Positions 23,501 to 34,662 are shown, numbered from the stretch's first letter. The stretch is 64,000 bases of DNA from Capitella teleta (GCA_000328365.1 KB293746.1:80554-144553), one strand, 5' to 3'. Translations and numbers: made by a program. The notes: a model not told the origin generated them from the sequence alone.

Positions 23501-25516
23501 ATGGATACACAATTATTCTTACTGTTTTTGATGGGTATTGCAAGCACAACGATATCAGCCATCGGAGATGAAAAAGTGAATCCCGTTTGGTGTCCAGTGA
23601 ATTGCACCTGTGATCGGACAACCGAATCGATTACTTGCACAGGCTATGTGACAGTTCCACCCAATTTGCCAGCATTCACACGGATACTGGATTTATCCGC
23701 CAATCGAATTACTGGAATATCAAACAATTCGTTTACCAATTTGAAGAACCTGACTGATCTGAGTCTGAGGGATAATGGAATGACTTCGATTCAAGCGGGG
23801 GTTTTTAAAGGGTTGATCAGCCTCAATACACTCGATCTATCTCAAAACCAAGGAATATGTGGGTTACCTGATGAGTTGTTTGCTGGACTTGTACTCCAAA
23901 GGTTAGATCTTAATTCCTGTAAATGCAAGACAATTAACCCGAAAGCATTTATAAACCTCACCCTCTCGTCGCTTGGCCTGAATAGGAATCATTTAACGCA
24001 CTTTCCACGGTTTTCCGACCGCGAGGAAACATTTTCGTTTAGACAAAGTCTGTATAACATGGAGTTGGTCGGTAATGCGATTATCGAAGTGACGAAATCC
24101 GATTTCGAAGGATTCAATTCGTTGACAGAATTGAATTTGGGACACAACTCTCTTAGTTTCATCCCAAACCAATGTTTCCAGCGCTTAAATAAGCTAAGAG
24201 TTCTGATACTCAATCGTAACAAAATTCGATTGATTGGGAATCTATCATTCATTTCGACGAGTTTACGAGAACTCTACTTGAACGAGAACCCAGTATTTTA
24301 CTGGACTGATAAGAGTGGAGTATTTCGTAATGCACTGGGCATTAAAAAAATTTACTTGAGTTCTTGTGGAATTGAATTATACCCGTTTACATCAAACTTC
24401 TTTCAAAATATCCCTTCACTTGAAGTCTTATGGATCTCTAACTGTCCCCACCTCACCTTTAGCAAGGACAGCTTCCGTGGATTGGTGAATCTCAGAGAAC
24501 TTTATCTCAACTACTTACTGATATCTGACGTTGAAGGCTTATTTGATGAAATGAACTCACTAAAAAAACTTTCCCTGGTATCCAACAGAATCAACGTGAT
24601 AGACGTAAGAACATTTCCACGACAATTCCTGAGAAACCTCGATGTCTTGGATCTATCGCGTAATCCGTTTGAGTGTTCTTGTGCACTCCTTTGGTTTGTG
24701 GATTGGGCAAATGAAAACAAAGATAAATTGAAATATTATGTCACACCATGGGATGAGTTTTATACATGCAGCTACCCAGATAGTAAGAAAGGAACTCGGC
24801 TGCAGGATCTGAAACTCAGTCCGAAAGAATGCCTCGCCAGACCTCTGCCGACAGCATTGTGGGTGACCCTGAGTGTGTGTTTGCTTCAATTCATTGCTGT
24901 CCTTGTTGCCTCTCTTGTGTATCGTTTTCGCTGGCACCTTCGACTCTACTTCTTCTACTTCAGTGCGTGGCTGAGACCAACGCCTCCCAGGAGGTCACAG
25001 AGCAGCTTTACCTTTGACCTTTTCGTCAGCCACAATTCCAATGACGCAGCCTGGGTGAAGAATGTCCTTCTTCCTGAGCTAGAGAAACGCAGTCAGCCCC
25101 CTTTCAAAGTCTGCGTGTACAGTCGCAACTGGTTGGTTGGCAGAAATATCGATGAATGTATCGTTGAGAGTCTGGAGCAGAGCAGGAAGACTCTGTTGCT
25201 GTTGACCAATGCGTTTGCTGAGAGCCAGTGGTGTCAGTTTGAGATGACCATGGCCCAGCACAGGCTCATCGAGAAAGACAACGACAACTTATTGTTGGCT
25301 GTCATGGAGAAAATTGAACCTATCAACCTAAACCCAAGGCTGCGCTTGATGATGAAAAGGAAGGTGTACCTTCAATGGACAGATGATGAAGTTGGACAGT
25401 GGATCTTCTGGGAACGTCTCAAGCAGATGCTGAGATCAGAGAGCGGCAGTCTGGTCGAGACGATGCCATCTTTCAAAGAACTACGCTCTGTCTTATCTGA
25501 TAGATTACACCAATAA
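23501..25516 (+). CDS. Toll-like receptor, single coding exon
   Basis: Encodes 671 residues from an ATG in an excellent start context (GTCGCCATGG); the frame extends 14 codons upstream only from a TTG. Order of parts: signal peptide (about 1-20), cysteine-flanked LRR N-cap (CPVNCTC near 31-37), roughly a dozen leucine-rich repeats, LRR C-cap (NPFECSC near 388), one membrane segment (about 451-475) and a cytoplasmic TIR domain (about 502-645). TIR box 1 is FDLFVSH, box 2 is RNWLVGRNI (542-550) and box 3 is FWERL. Box 2 has valine at 546 where most TLRs have proline. The single C-terminal cysteine cluster makes it a vertebrate-like (V-type) TLR, but the ectodomain is short. The lack of introns is usual in the large invertebrate TLR families. 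It should sense a ligand through the LRRs and recruit TIR adaptors. The ligand is unknown. Confidence 0.95.
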   Translation: MDTQLFLLFLMGIASTTISAIGDEKVNPVWCPVNCTCDRTTESITCTGYVTVPPNLPAFTRILDLSANRITGISNNSFTNLKNLTDLSLRDNGMTSIQAGVFKGLISLNTLDLSQNQGICGLPDELFAGLVLQRLDLNSCKCKTINPKAFINLTLSSLGLNRNHLTHFPRFSDREETFSFRQSLYNMELVGNAIIEVTKSDFEGFNSLTELNLGHNSLSFIPNQCFQRLNKLRVLILNRNKIRLIGNLSFISTSLRELYLNENPVFYWTDKSGVFRNALGIKKIYLSSCGIELYPFTSNFFQNIPSLEVLWISNCPHLTFSKDSFRGLVNLRELYLNYLLISDVEGLFDEMNSLKKLSLVSNRINVIDVRTFPRQFLRNLDVLDLSRNPFECSCALLWFVDWANENKDKLKYYVTPWDEFYTCSYPDSKKGTRLQDLKLSPKECLARPLPTALWVTLSVCLLQFIAVLVASLVYRFRWHLRLYFFYFSAWLRPTPPRRSQSSFTFDLFVSHNSNDAAWVKNVLLPELEKRSQPPFKVCVYSRNWLVGRNIDECIVESLEQSRKTLLLLTNAFAESQWCQFEMTMAQHRLIEKDNDNLLLAVMEKIEPINLNPRLRLMMKRKVYLQWTDDEVGQWIFWERLKQMLRSESGSLVETMPSFKELRSVLSDRLHQ

Positions 25517-25677
25517 AGCGTCCAGACATGCGTGCACTACTATTGTTTCCTGGGATAGGTAGTAGTGGACAACTGTGTGTCGCCTTCTATGCTTTCACAA
25601 TGAAATATTTTGATACTTGGTATCATTATTTGTATTAAAGTTGTATTACTAGTATTTTTTTACTTCATTGTATAATC

Positions 25678-25683
25678 AATAAA
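25678..25683 (+). terminator. Polyadenylation signal for the TLR gene
   Basis: AATAAA about 160 bases after the stop codon. Another AATAAA overlaps the stop codon itself and a third lies near 25774; the one given is the most reasonable. Confidence 0.5.
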
Positions 25684-25699
25684 TAATAGTTCTTAATCC

Positions 25700-26344
25700 G
25701 GTGACGTTGCTTAGATCTACTCTGTTTTGTTGCTAATGTTTTTTTTTGCTTGTTCTGTTTGGCATGCATGCCCAATAAACACAGATCCCTAACTCTCTTA
25801 TTTTGCACTCGTTATAATTGTATATGGAAATTTACGTATATGAACCAATTGGGTCACCATTTCTATCACCACGAACGCTAAAAGTGACGGGCTGACCTAT
25901 AATGCTGTCTCATGGTTATTATTTTGAATTATTATTTTTCGTAACAAGCAGCAGTGATATTCTCCATTGTGTGCATGCGTCAACGTCCACAAACAACCAG
26001 ATGACGTAATTGTCGATCGTTTCTTATGAATATAACTTTACTTTCTCCCTTTTCTATAAATTTTGTGTGAGAGGGCAGGGTATGTATGTGTGCCTTTTTG
26101 AGACTTGTAGAACCCTTGCAATGAGGCGTATGGTTCCAATGAATTGTTGAGTTGTGTTTTCAAACACTGCATGATAGTTTGATGGAGACCATACGTACGT
26201 TTCCCCGGGTAGCTAGGCGCAATAGCATTTTTAGTTCATGTGCTTTTCGGTTTTTCAGGAGTTATCATAGTTTGTGCCGAATCTCTGTAGATCTAATTGC
26301 CTTACTTCGTTTCACTTTTTGCTGTGGTTTTCATCAACCACATG
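25700..26344. other. Downstream flank of the TLR gene
   Basis: No exon or shared repeat was recognised. Confidence 0.4.
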
Positions 26345-27190
26345 TAGTCTCTTGAAATTAGTGGTGCCAACTTTTCGGTTTTTGTGCCCTCTATGGTTTC
26401 CCTGAACTATGCTTGTCTGCAGTCACAATAACAGAAGGGGTTTTAAGACGTAGAGCTTGATGAAGTGAGAGGTCGTCAATGAAGATCATCATACATTCTT
26501 GTTACTTCTGACTCCACATAGAAACAACTCATGAGACATTCAGTCGCCATTCAATCATCTCGCTGCACAACTCCTCTCCCCTCCAAGCAAAACACTGTTC
26601 TCTTCCTGAAGCCCAAGTTCTCCGTAACTCCCAATTGGAGTTAAGCACATGCTTCGCTGAGGCTAACACTGAGCTTAGCAGCAGCATCCGAATTAATGAG
26701 GATTTTGCCTGCGATTGTCGATTGGTTTGGCTCTACTTGAACAGAACAGCACTTGAATGGATGTGACATCAAATTAATACACACTCTTTTGATTTCATAT
26801 TTAGCTTACATTATAACTGTGTTATTTGAGGTGTTTTTTTAGCAACATATAAGTGAGACATTCAGAAGACGCCCAATCCAGAATTGCAGCCGATGCGCCA
26901 ATTTTTTTGAGGAATATGAAGTCTTGCCTCGGTGAGATTTCCTGTTTGATATATGTGACGGTCCACGGCAACATGGGTCCGGATAAAACTTTTGAGTTTG
27001 AGGCACCAGCGGACAGCTGACACCCTCCTGAGTATTTTGGTGCAAAAATCATGTGGATATCTCAAACATATTATGTTTGATGGATGAGAAGAGGAGAGTT
27101 AAAAATGACTGCAAGGCGGAGGTCGGTGTAGAGAGAAAATATGGGCCCCTTCTTGTCACTTCCGTTTCCTCATTCTCTCCTCTAAGTACT
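26345..27190 (-). repeat. Dispersed repeat R2, inverted copy
   Basis: Matches 2680-3460 in reverse over nearly its whole length, with an extra segment of about 110 bp at about 26957-27065. The similarity is high enough to suggest a young or recently homogenised pair. Confidence 0.7.
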
Positions 27191-27396
27191 AGTGAATACC
27201 AGGTACAGATCATTAGAGGGTATTGATAGCACGCGAGATCACTCACTGTATTAATGTGTTTGGGTGGAGCTCGGAAGTCGGGTAACGCAATCGGCGAGTT
27301 GTATCGTCAAATTCGGATGGTCTCCTTGCCATTGTATTCATTTGCTTATTATTGAAACAGAAACGATTGATACAATAATTGCGTTAAGTTAATGAA

Positions 27397-27546
27397 GGGA
27401 TAAGTCACGGGAAGGGGGTGATTATGCTAGGATTGATAATGTTCAAGCGAATGTGGAGCCAAATAACGGGTTCGGTTATTTGGCTCCACATTCACGACAA
27501 CATTATCAATCCTAGCATAATCATCGACTTCCAAGTGACTTAACCC
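27397..27546. mobile_element. Foldback element (inverted-repeat MITE-like)
   Basis: Two arms of about 70 bp form a hairpin around a loop of about seven bases near 27470. The inner arm pairs GTGGAGCCAAATAAC with its complement, the middle arm pairs GATTATGCTAGGATTGATAA with its complement, and the outer part pairs imperfectly. It has almost no unique interior. No target duplication was established. Confidence 0.8.
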
Positions 27547-28016
27547 GATTATACGACGAAAATTACCTTGGAAAACAAACATTTACTTCGGTAAACTGTC
27601 TGTTCAATGATGTTGTCACCGTCTATTCTTACGCACCAGGAAGAGTTATTCAGCCCACAGCTAATCATTATGCAATCATAATGCGAGGGGTGATAAAAGC
27701 GTTATGATTATGATAAGGAACATAAAAAAAAAAAAAAAAAAAAATATGATCGAGTCACAATAGGGTGAAGCTGCATTCTTCAGTTATAATTATATCGCTT
27801 TTAACATAATTTCACTCAGATTGTTTTTGCTTCATTACCACTGTAGTTTTTGGTACGAATCAAACAAAAAACATAAACATAGGTAAATTCAAAAACACAA
27901 GAGTATTCATTCATGGTTGATGTTAAACGTTTTGCTCCTGATCGAATTGCTCAGCCATCTCCGATATTAGCGTAAAAATAATCCTCGTGAAAAAAGCCAT
28001 TTTTTTCCTTCTAAAA
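27547..28016. other. Non-coding, with a poly(A) run
   Basis: A run of 21 A lies at 27724-27744. No exon was seen. Confidence 0.45.
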
Positions 28017-28644
28017 TACAGAGTGGGCCAAAAGTAGTCTATCTACTCCATGTTAAAGATCTCAATGCTTTCCAATGGTGCATCACATTTATGAGAAAGT
28101 GTTACAAAACAGATCACAGTGTAAAATTACACAAAGATAAGAGAAATAAATTATTGGTGTGATTAGTCTGGCAAGCTTTGCTGCTATTCCTATCATTTCT
28201 ATTTGAAGTTCATCAACACTTAGGCCGATTTATCTCAATTAACAGAGTGCACTCATCATTCTTTGATATTTCTACTTTTGGCGGCAAACAGGGCCCCGGA
28301 CCATGGATAGTTTTCATTGAATTAACGCATAATTAAGACAACGTTCTCATTCTATTGTTTTGTTTTAGAGTGCTATGGTTGTGTCAGTAGCACTAATGTT
28401 TATCTTCTAAAATCAATTTAAAGCAGAGAGTTTGTATTGAAGCGCTTTACAAGAGATGACATTTATCAATGCTCATTCAGGGGCTCATTTGATTTTGCTC
28501 TCTTCGCGATCACTCACCATTCGCATTTAAATGTTCCTCCCTGATTCAAAATATGCTTCTTACCTGATTTCTTTGCATAAATGAGCGCATAATAACATAA
28601 TATAACAATAGTTTAATAACAATAAACTTTTGGCCCATTCTGTA
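28017..28644. mobile_element. Mariner-type MITE, second copy
   Basis: Element 28019-28642 with TA on both sides. Ends read CAGAGTGGGCCAAAAGT and its near-perfect complement. The interior matches the copy at 18878 throughout, in the same orientation, but the right inverted repeat is shorter, pointing to rearrangement of that end. No transposase. Confidence 0.85.
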
Positions 28645-29478
28645 TAACAAGGTCGTCGTCGATCACGAATATTTTTATCGCCAAATTCATTATGCGCCAT
28701 CATAAATGAGTAGTTCATATTTGGCCTGTTCCCGCAGAAGCAGAGCAGTATTTCGTGAACGCTGAAGCTCAATACCGTTTTCATTTTGATTTACTAGAAT
28801 GAAGCAAAACATAACATCTGTCAAATTCTGATAACTCATTATACACGGTAATATTTGGTTTCTGATCTCTGTTGATCCTTTATCGTGTTAATCCTTTAAA
28901 ATCGATAATTATACGGCACTTGAAAGACCCTCGACTTGATGACCTTTGACCTTTTGAGTCAAGCTGACATGACAAGATTTTATTTATCATTTTATTTATC
29001 ATTTTATTACCACTTCGTACATTTATTGCATATTTTCACAACATATAAATTAAAGTCTAAAGTTTCTCTGACATTTGACATTAACGCCAAATTCTGGCAT
29101 AATTGCCTACTGAAAATCGAGGCGACGCCATCGTGCAGACGAGCTTTGCGCTATTCCTCCGCATGGCCCATTTTAATGCATATGCGATCATAACGTCCAA
29201 TGAGCGTAGGCGTTATGAAATTGCATTTTGAGACTTTAACATTAGGTAAATGGCGAGAGTGATCTATGCTATTTGTTTATTTATACGCGTTATTTATACA
29301 CGAATATATCACTCAAATGCACAAAGCTGATTGGCTGGCAGACTCACTGAGTGGTATAATCTGCATTAAAGCAGGCTTGAACTATGCGGTCCGGACCCTG
29401 ATGGACCAAAAAGTACGCGCATCAGTGAGTGCGTTCTTGTTTTATGTTGTCGAAGGATTTCGAGGATCAAAAGGGAAG
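28645..29478. other. Non-coding; DR1-type motif
   Basis: At 28940-28952 there is TGACCTTTGACCT, a direct repeat of a nuclear-receptor half-site with one base between. A short TTTATTTATCATT repeat follows at about 28978-29010. No exon was recognised. Confidence 0.4.
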
Positions 29479-30640
29479 AAAGATATGAAATATCCACCAT
29501 AAAATAATATCTTCGTTCAAAGCACCGACATTATGTGGAGTAGCAGCAGCCGCATTCGAAGACTACTTACAATGACATGCTCTCATCTGCCTTGTGTATC
29601 CAACACACAGGTCGTGCATAAATGTCTGTTCTATTGATGCAATTTTCATTTACTTAATTCGTTTTGTTTTTTATGAGCAATACCTTCAATTCCCAGAAGT
29701 GTGCTGCCGCAATTGTTACATCAGATAATATTTGCGTTCATCGCCTGAAAGAGAACTAATTTCAAATTGCGTTCTGTGTCTCTGATTTCGGTGGAACGCA
29801 GTGTCTTATTTTTGTGCCACTTGTTTCATTCAATTATCACTTCCATTCACCCAAAGCGGCTTACAACAAAATATCAACGTCGTAGGCATGCACGTCGTGC
29901 GACTAAGCCGGTTGGAAATCAGGCATTAGATGAAATGCAAGAGCGCAAGACCTAAAACTGAAGATTGCATTGAAGGTGTACTAAGTAAGCACATACTGGC
30001 TCGGAATCGCCTTGAATGAAACAATCTGCACGGAAACTAGCTTCAAATGACAGTTTTGTTGGATTGCTGAGGTGATTTCTCATCTCTACTTTTAAGAAAC
30101 CTCCCACTTTTACAGAATCATAGAATAAAACCAAAGAGTGAACTGAAAAACGTGCGCATGCGTGCCAAGGGGAAGTCGCTCTGTCTGCCTCGAGTGTGAT
30201 TAGTGGGCTGAAAGAAACACTTGGAACCCAAAGGAAGACTTCAGATCTGATAACAACACCGCGACATGCAAAAACAGCTCAGTGATGGTGGCTTTTTCAC
30301 GATTCATTACAAATTGAGGCCTCATTAGTTAGGTAATTGGAAAGTAAGGTGCTTTCTGAATTGATCATTTTTTTAAATAATTCTTTACACCGTGCATCTT
30401 AGTCATGCTCATTGATGGGCTCTCTGCCAGCTTAAGATCAATCCAGAGATCTTGTGATGTGTGATGTTGGCAAAAGGCCAAGTGATCAGTGTTCTCTGGC
30501 GTAAATCAACACGCGTGATTTCATTGTGAGCCATGAAAGCCAAATCACTGTCAACATGGCTAATTCCCCAGCAGCTATTCTTCATTGAGCTGTGTGATGT
30601 CATGATTACTCGCTCTCTTTTCTCGTAAAGGTAAATGCCG
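29479..30640 (-). repeat. Dispersed repeat R1, near-complete inverted copy
   Basis: Collinear with 484-1707 in reverse, differing by scattered substitutions and small gaps, mainly around the A-run. No coding potential is conserved between the two. Confidence 0.75.
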
Positions 30641-31367
30641 CCATGATAATTAAGCTATGGAAGATACTAACATTAGATAGGTTATTAATTAATGAGTCTG
30701 ATTGAAGACGGCTCGATCGGTGTCTTCTGCCAGAGGCAATCACTAAAAAATGTTATGAAGCGGAATGCAATTGATTTTCGTTTGTATATCAATGGAATGG
30801 TTTCTATTTGATGAAATGTGTCTTAATTAATTGTTAAAATAATGGACTTTCTGTTCAGTTCTTTTTTATTTGCTTATTGCATTATCGTACCGTTGTTTGA
30901 GGTTTTTTTTGGGGGGTTAACCTTGGCATTACAACTAGTGTGTGGATGAACAACTATCATAATAATTATACGAATAACAGTTTTCAGATAATTATATTTA
31001 TTGTATAATATAACAATTATCCGAGGAATAACAATCATTTGGCATCTATAAATAATCAGCCTATGCAACTACTTTAATGTGTAATTCAGATAATTTTCAC
31101 AACTTTCCAATACATGATACACAACAATAATTATAGGCAAAATTTCGGTATGGAAAAGGATAATATATAATTATGTTTATCTGATCCGATATGATTTGAC
31201 AAAATAATTGTGAAATAAAAAAAATATTTGTAGAAAGATACACATGATATACATAGGATATATAGACATCAGGAATTATGTATGCACTAATAATGTGGTG
31301 ATAATGTTGCTGGAGTTCACACTGGTACGCTTGCAAACCATGTTTTCAGATGACAAATGTTTTGCAA
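30641..31367. other. AT-rich 3' flank of the BTB-Kelch gene
   Basis: A minus-strand AATAAA at 30997-31002, about 370 bases after the stop codon, could be its polyadenylation signal. No other feature was seen. Confidence 0.4.
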
Positions 31368-33157
31368 TTATTGATTTCCATAAAGTGTGAATGGTGCATG
31401 CAAAATCATACTTCTAATGTCCTCTTCAGGCAGCAATTCATCTCGATTAGACCAACGGTCATCAATGGGGTCATACTCCTCAACATGTTCCTTATCTCCA
31501 AGCAAAATCTTCCCTTTCCACACAGTCGCGAAAGGGAAGATGCCATCATAACCATGGGTTGGTTTCGAGAGGACTTTCCATTCGTCGTTTTCGGGATCAT
31601 AACTGAAGCACACTTTCTCGCTTCCTCCAACCACATAGATCTTGTCACCGAGTGCAACCACAGCACCATAATAACAATGCCCAGGCATCTGACGACGCAT
31701 TCGCCATTCGTTCAACGCAGGATCAAACTCCTGCGTCACCTTCTTATTGCTTCCACCAAATGCATAGACTTTGTTAGAAAATTGGACAATATGGGGTCTT
31801 ACAACTGCATGCAACATTTTTTGCTCAGATTTCCATTCTGGGTTCGATTCTTCCAGGTTGAGTGATTCAACTAATTTGGATTCGAGCCTTCTTTCAATAG
31901 AATGACCTGCTCCATTTCCAAACGTCGACTTTGGTGATACAGATGATCCGAAAGAAAATCCTGATGCAGGTTTTGCTGTAGAAAATATTGATGTAGGTCT
32001 TTCTACAGAAATTCCTGATTCAGAGTTTTCTGCAGAAGTTCTTCCAAACGCAAAAATCTTCCCATCGATGAAAGCAAGGGCACTGTCCTGGTCAACCGGT
32101 TTCCACGGAAATGGGGTCACTCGCTTGAGTTTAGGCTCAACAAAATAACAGTCGTTTTTATTGATCAAATACAATCCAGAGGGGGACGTTATAATCCGAT
32201 CAAATGTTCGTGTGATACAAGGCAGAACTGATTCCCATTTAATGCCACTTGCGGTGAATAAAGCAACGGAAAGTGAGACTTTGTTCGGAGACTTCGATTC
32301 CATTAATTGAAATAGAGATGCACTTGAATTAAAGGCCTGACGAGGAATGCATCTGGCATTGTCAGTTGCAGGATGACAGTTGAAGTGGAATTGAGACCAG
32401 AGAGCTTCAAGAGCAAGTGGAATGCACTCAGACTTCAGCATCAAAGAACTACAACATATTTCATCAGTTAGTTTGCTTTGTGTGCAGAAGGGAAAGCGGA
32501 TAAGAGGAGCGATTCTTGGGAAAACCTCCTCTCTGGCATCTCGATCTACATTCACCCAATGAACCACCGCCTCAAATACAACGTCTTCGTTCTCTACATT
32601 CAACCGATCACTAGATACAACCTCCACAAGCTCATCTTCCGTCAATATGTCAAAATCGGAAATCTCCTCAAACTTTTGAAACTTGGACAGAGCGAAATCA
32701 AATGCAGTCTTGATGAGCACTTTGAGATTTAACAATTTGCCATATCTGTAATAATCAATGCAATTTGAAAGACCAACAGTGTCTGCCAGGTACTCTTCGC
32801 AATGGGCCTTCAAATGTTTGCAGCAAAGAATCTCATTCCCTGCAACGATTGCCTTGATATTTTCCGCCAATATATGTCCCCAGAGTAAAAGAATTCAACC
32901 AGAGTCTTGATGGTGTCTGAATCAGCAAAATCCAGCTTGATGTTCTGCTCAGCGCCCTCCTTCAGTTCTGATTTAAATATGGACTCAAAAAAGGGACTCG
33001 CGGCCATCAGGATGACCTTGTGGCATAGAACGGCTGACTGATCAGGAAGTATGAGAGTCACATCGGTCATGACTTCCTTCTCTTGTAACTTGCGGAGAGA
33101 CCCCATGAAGGCCTTCAGGTGAGAATCCAGATTCAAACTGAAAGAAAAGGATTCCAT
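31368..33157 (-). CDS. BTB-BACK-Kelch protein (KLHL/KBTBD type), one frame break
   Basis: From the ATG at 33157 the frame gives the BTB domain (TDVTLILPDQ, CHKVILMAASPFF, VEFFYSGDIY). It then loses frame near 32870; the remaining 500 codons (31368-32870) are open and continue with LAENIKAIVAG, the BACK domain, an FPRIAPLIRFPF segment and a Kelch propeller (KVYAFGG, KIYVVGG, YDPENDEW, YDPIDDRW). Together about 596 residues, normal for the family. The two frames differ by one base, as if a single T had been lost after the codons for GDIY. Everything else is open, so the break is very recent, an assembly error, or bridged in some other way. A stretch rich in SFG/GF motifs lies in the first propeller blade. 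By family, BTB-Kelch proteins bring substrates to CUL3 ubiquitin ligases. No introns. A SINE sits directly upstream of the ATG. Confidence 0.85.
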
Positions 33158-33159
33158 TA

Positions 33160-33513
33160 AGTATTGAATGTGAGTGAGTGATTGGGGTTTTACGGCTCCA
33201 CCAACCCGTTCGGGTGATACGGGCGCCAGAACAGAAGGCCCGGGACCGGGGTTTCCCCCTACTCTTATCGATAAATCCCAAGGGTTCTTTATCCTGCATA
33301 CCACCATAGACAGTAGTACACAGCGCCCCGCCTTGTTACGCAGTTGGGCAGCACTGCAGAGTCACCGAAGAATTACAATTGTAATTCACAATCATAACGC
33401 CCGTGGCCTGATCGGGTCTCGAACCCGGGACCTCGACCCCCACGGTCGGCATAGGATTGTAGTCAGCGGTTTAACCCACTGCGCTACCCGGTGCCCCCAT
33501 AGTATTGAATGTG
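33160..33513 (-). mobile_element. Full-length SINE inserted 2 bp upstream of the BTB-Kelch ATG
   Basis: Element 33173-33500 on the minus strand, complete from tRNA head to CACTCA tail. The 13-bp target AGTATTGAATGTG is duplicated exactly at 33160-33172 and 33501-33513. The gene's ATG (33157-33155) comes two bases after the inner duplication, so the SINE now forms the end of the 5' leader. Its body is open in frame with the gene from an ATG at 33307, which could add 50 residues. Confidence 0.92.
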
Positions 33514-34368
33514 CCTATCGATAGTATAAATACATTATGTATCCAAAACGAGAGTAGACTGCGTGTTGTTAGTGGATGCGAACGTAGAGTATACTAACAA
33601 ACCTTTGTTCCGAGATAACAATTATCATTACCACTCAGCGGAACTCACCCACGCATTTTTCTCCGTTGGTCGCTCAGAGGGATGTTTATGCGAATGGATT
33701 TATACCAAATTGTTGTCGTTCTCACAGGGAAGACACTGAAATAATAAAGTCATGTACTCATTAATTTCACAAATTATAAAGCAATACAATACCTAAGGCA
33801 TAGTTTGAGCACATCATAAGGATAATTTTATGTCTAATCATATTATTCATGGAAGTGATACTGTCCTTGTGAACCTGTCCTTTCTGTTCAATCGTATGAT
33901 AGTGCATACATGTATTCCCAAACAATTGCAATTGTCTGTGTTGGTCTCAATCCCCCCCCCCCCCAAAAAAAAAAAAAATAAAAATAAAAGAAGAAAAAAT
34001 ATAAGCGCCAGCTGTAACTATAGATCCATAGTTCTTATAGGTGCATTGTTGGAGCGATATTTATGATTTGCGTTTGTGCAGAATATGTTAACATGTTGTC
34101 ATATTAAGTACAAGTTATTTACAGTATAGTTTTCAAACCCAAGCACTCAACAACCATTCAATGCACTATCGTGTTACAAAATATTGTCAATCATTACGAT
34201 TCAAGAGGCTTACCATGTTACTTTATTTAACTTGATGTATCGAAGGCTTTCGATCGTGTACAGTATGTTCATTTATTTGTTGTGTGAGCGAGGGTTGTGT
34301 ACAAGGATATCTGTAGATCTGTTGCTTGATCTTTTGTTTACAAATCAATGTTTGAATGTAGGAAGAAT
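33514..34368. other. Presumed promoter side of the BTB-Kelch gene
   Basis: TATCGATA occurs at about 33517-33524 and TATAAATA just beyond it, read on the plus strand; both are palindromic or near so. A C9-A run lies at about 33953-33978. Nothing else was recognised. Confidence 0.35.
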
Positions 34369-34662
34369 CCCAGCGTCCAGTAAGGGGCACCGGATAGCGC
34401 AGTGGGTTAAACCGCTGACTACAATCCTATGCCGACTGTGGGGGTCGAGGTCCCGGGTTCGAGACCCGATCAGCCCACGGGCGTTATGATTGCGCTGTGT
34501 ACTACTGTCTATGGTGGTATGTAGGATAAAGAACCCTTGGGATTTATCGATAAGAGTAGGGGGAAACCCCGGTCCCGGGCCTTCTGTTCTGGCGCCCGTA
34601 TCACCCGAACGGGTTGGGTGGAGCCGTAAAACCCCAATCACCACATCATCACCCAGCGTCCA
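34369..34662 (+). mobile_element. SINE with internal deletion and 11-bp target-site duplication
   Basis: Element about 34383-34651. The tRNA head is intact, but the segment between the GGGCGTTATGATTG block and the CGCTGTGTACTACTG block, roughly 95 bp, is missing. The target CCCAGCGTCCA is duplicated at 34369-34379 and 34652-34662. Confidence 0.88.

Noticed and set aside
31350-31865. 171-codon plus-strand frame
   Set aside because: It lies antisense to the Kelch propeller codons and shows no family of its own.
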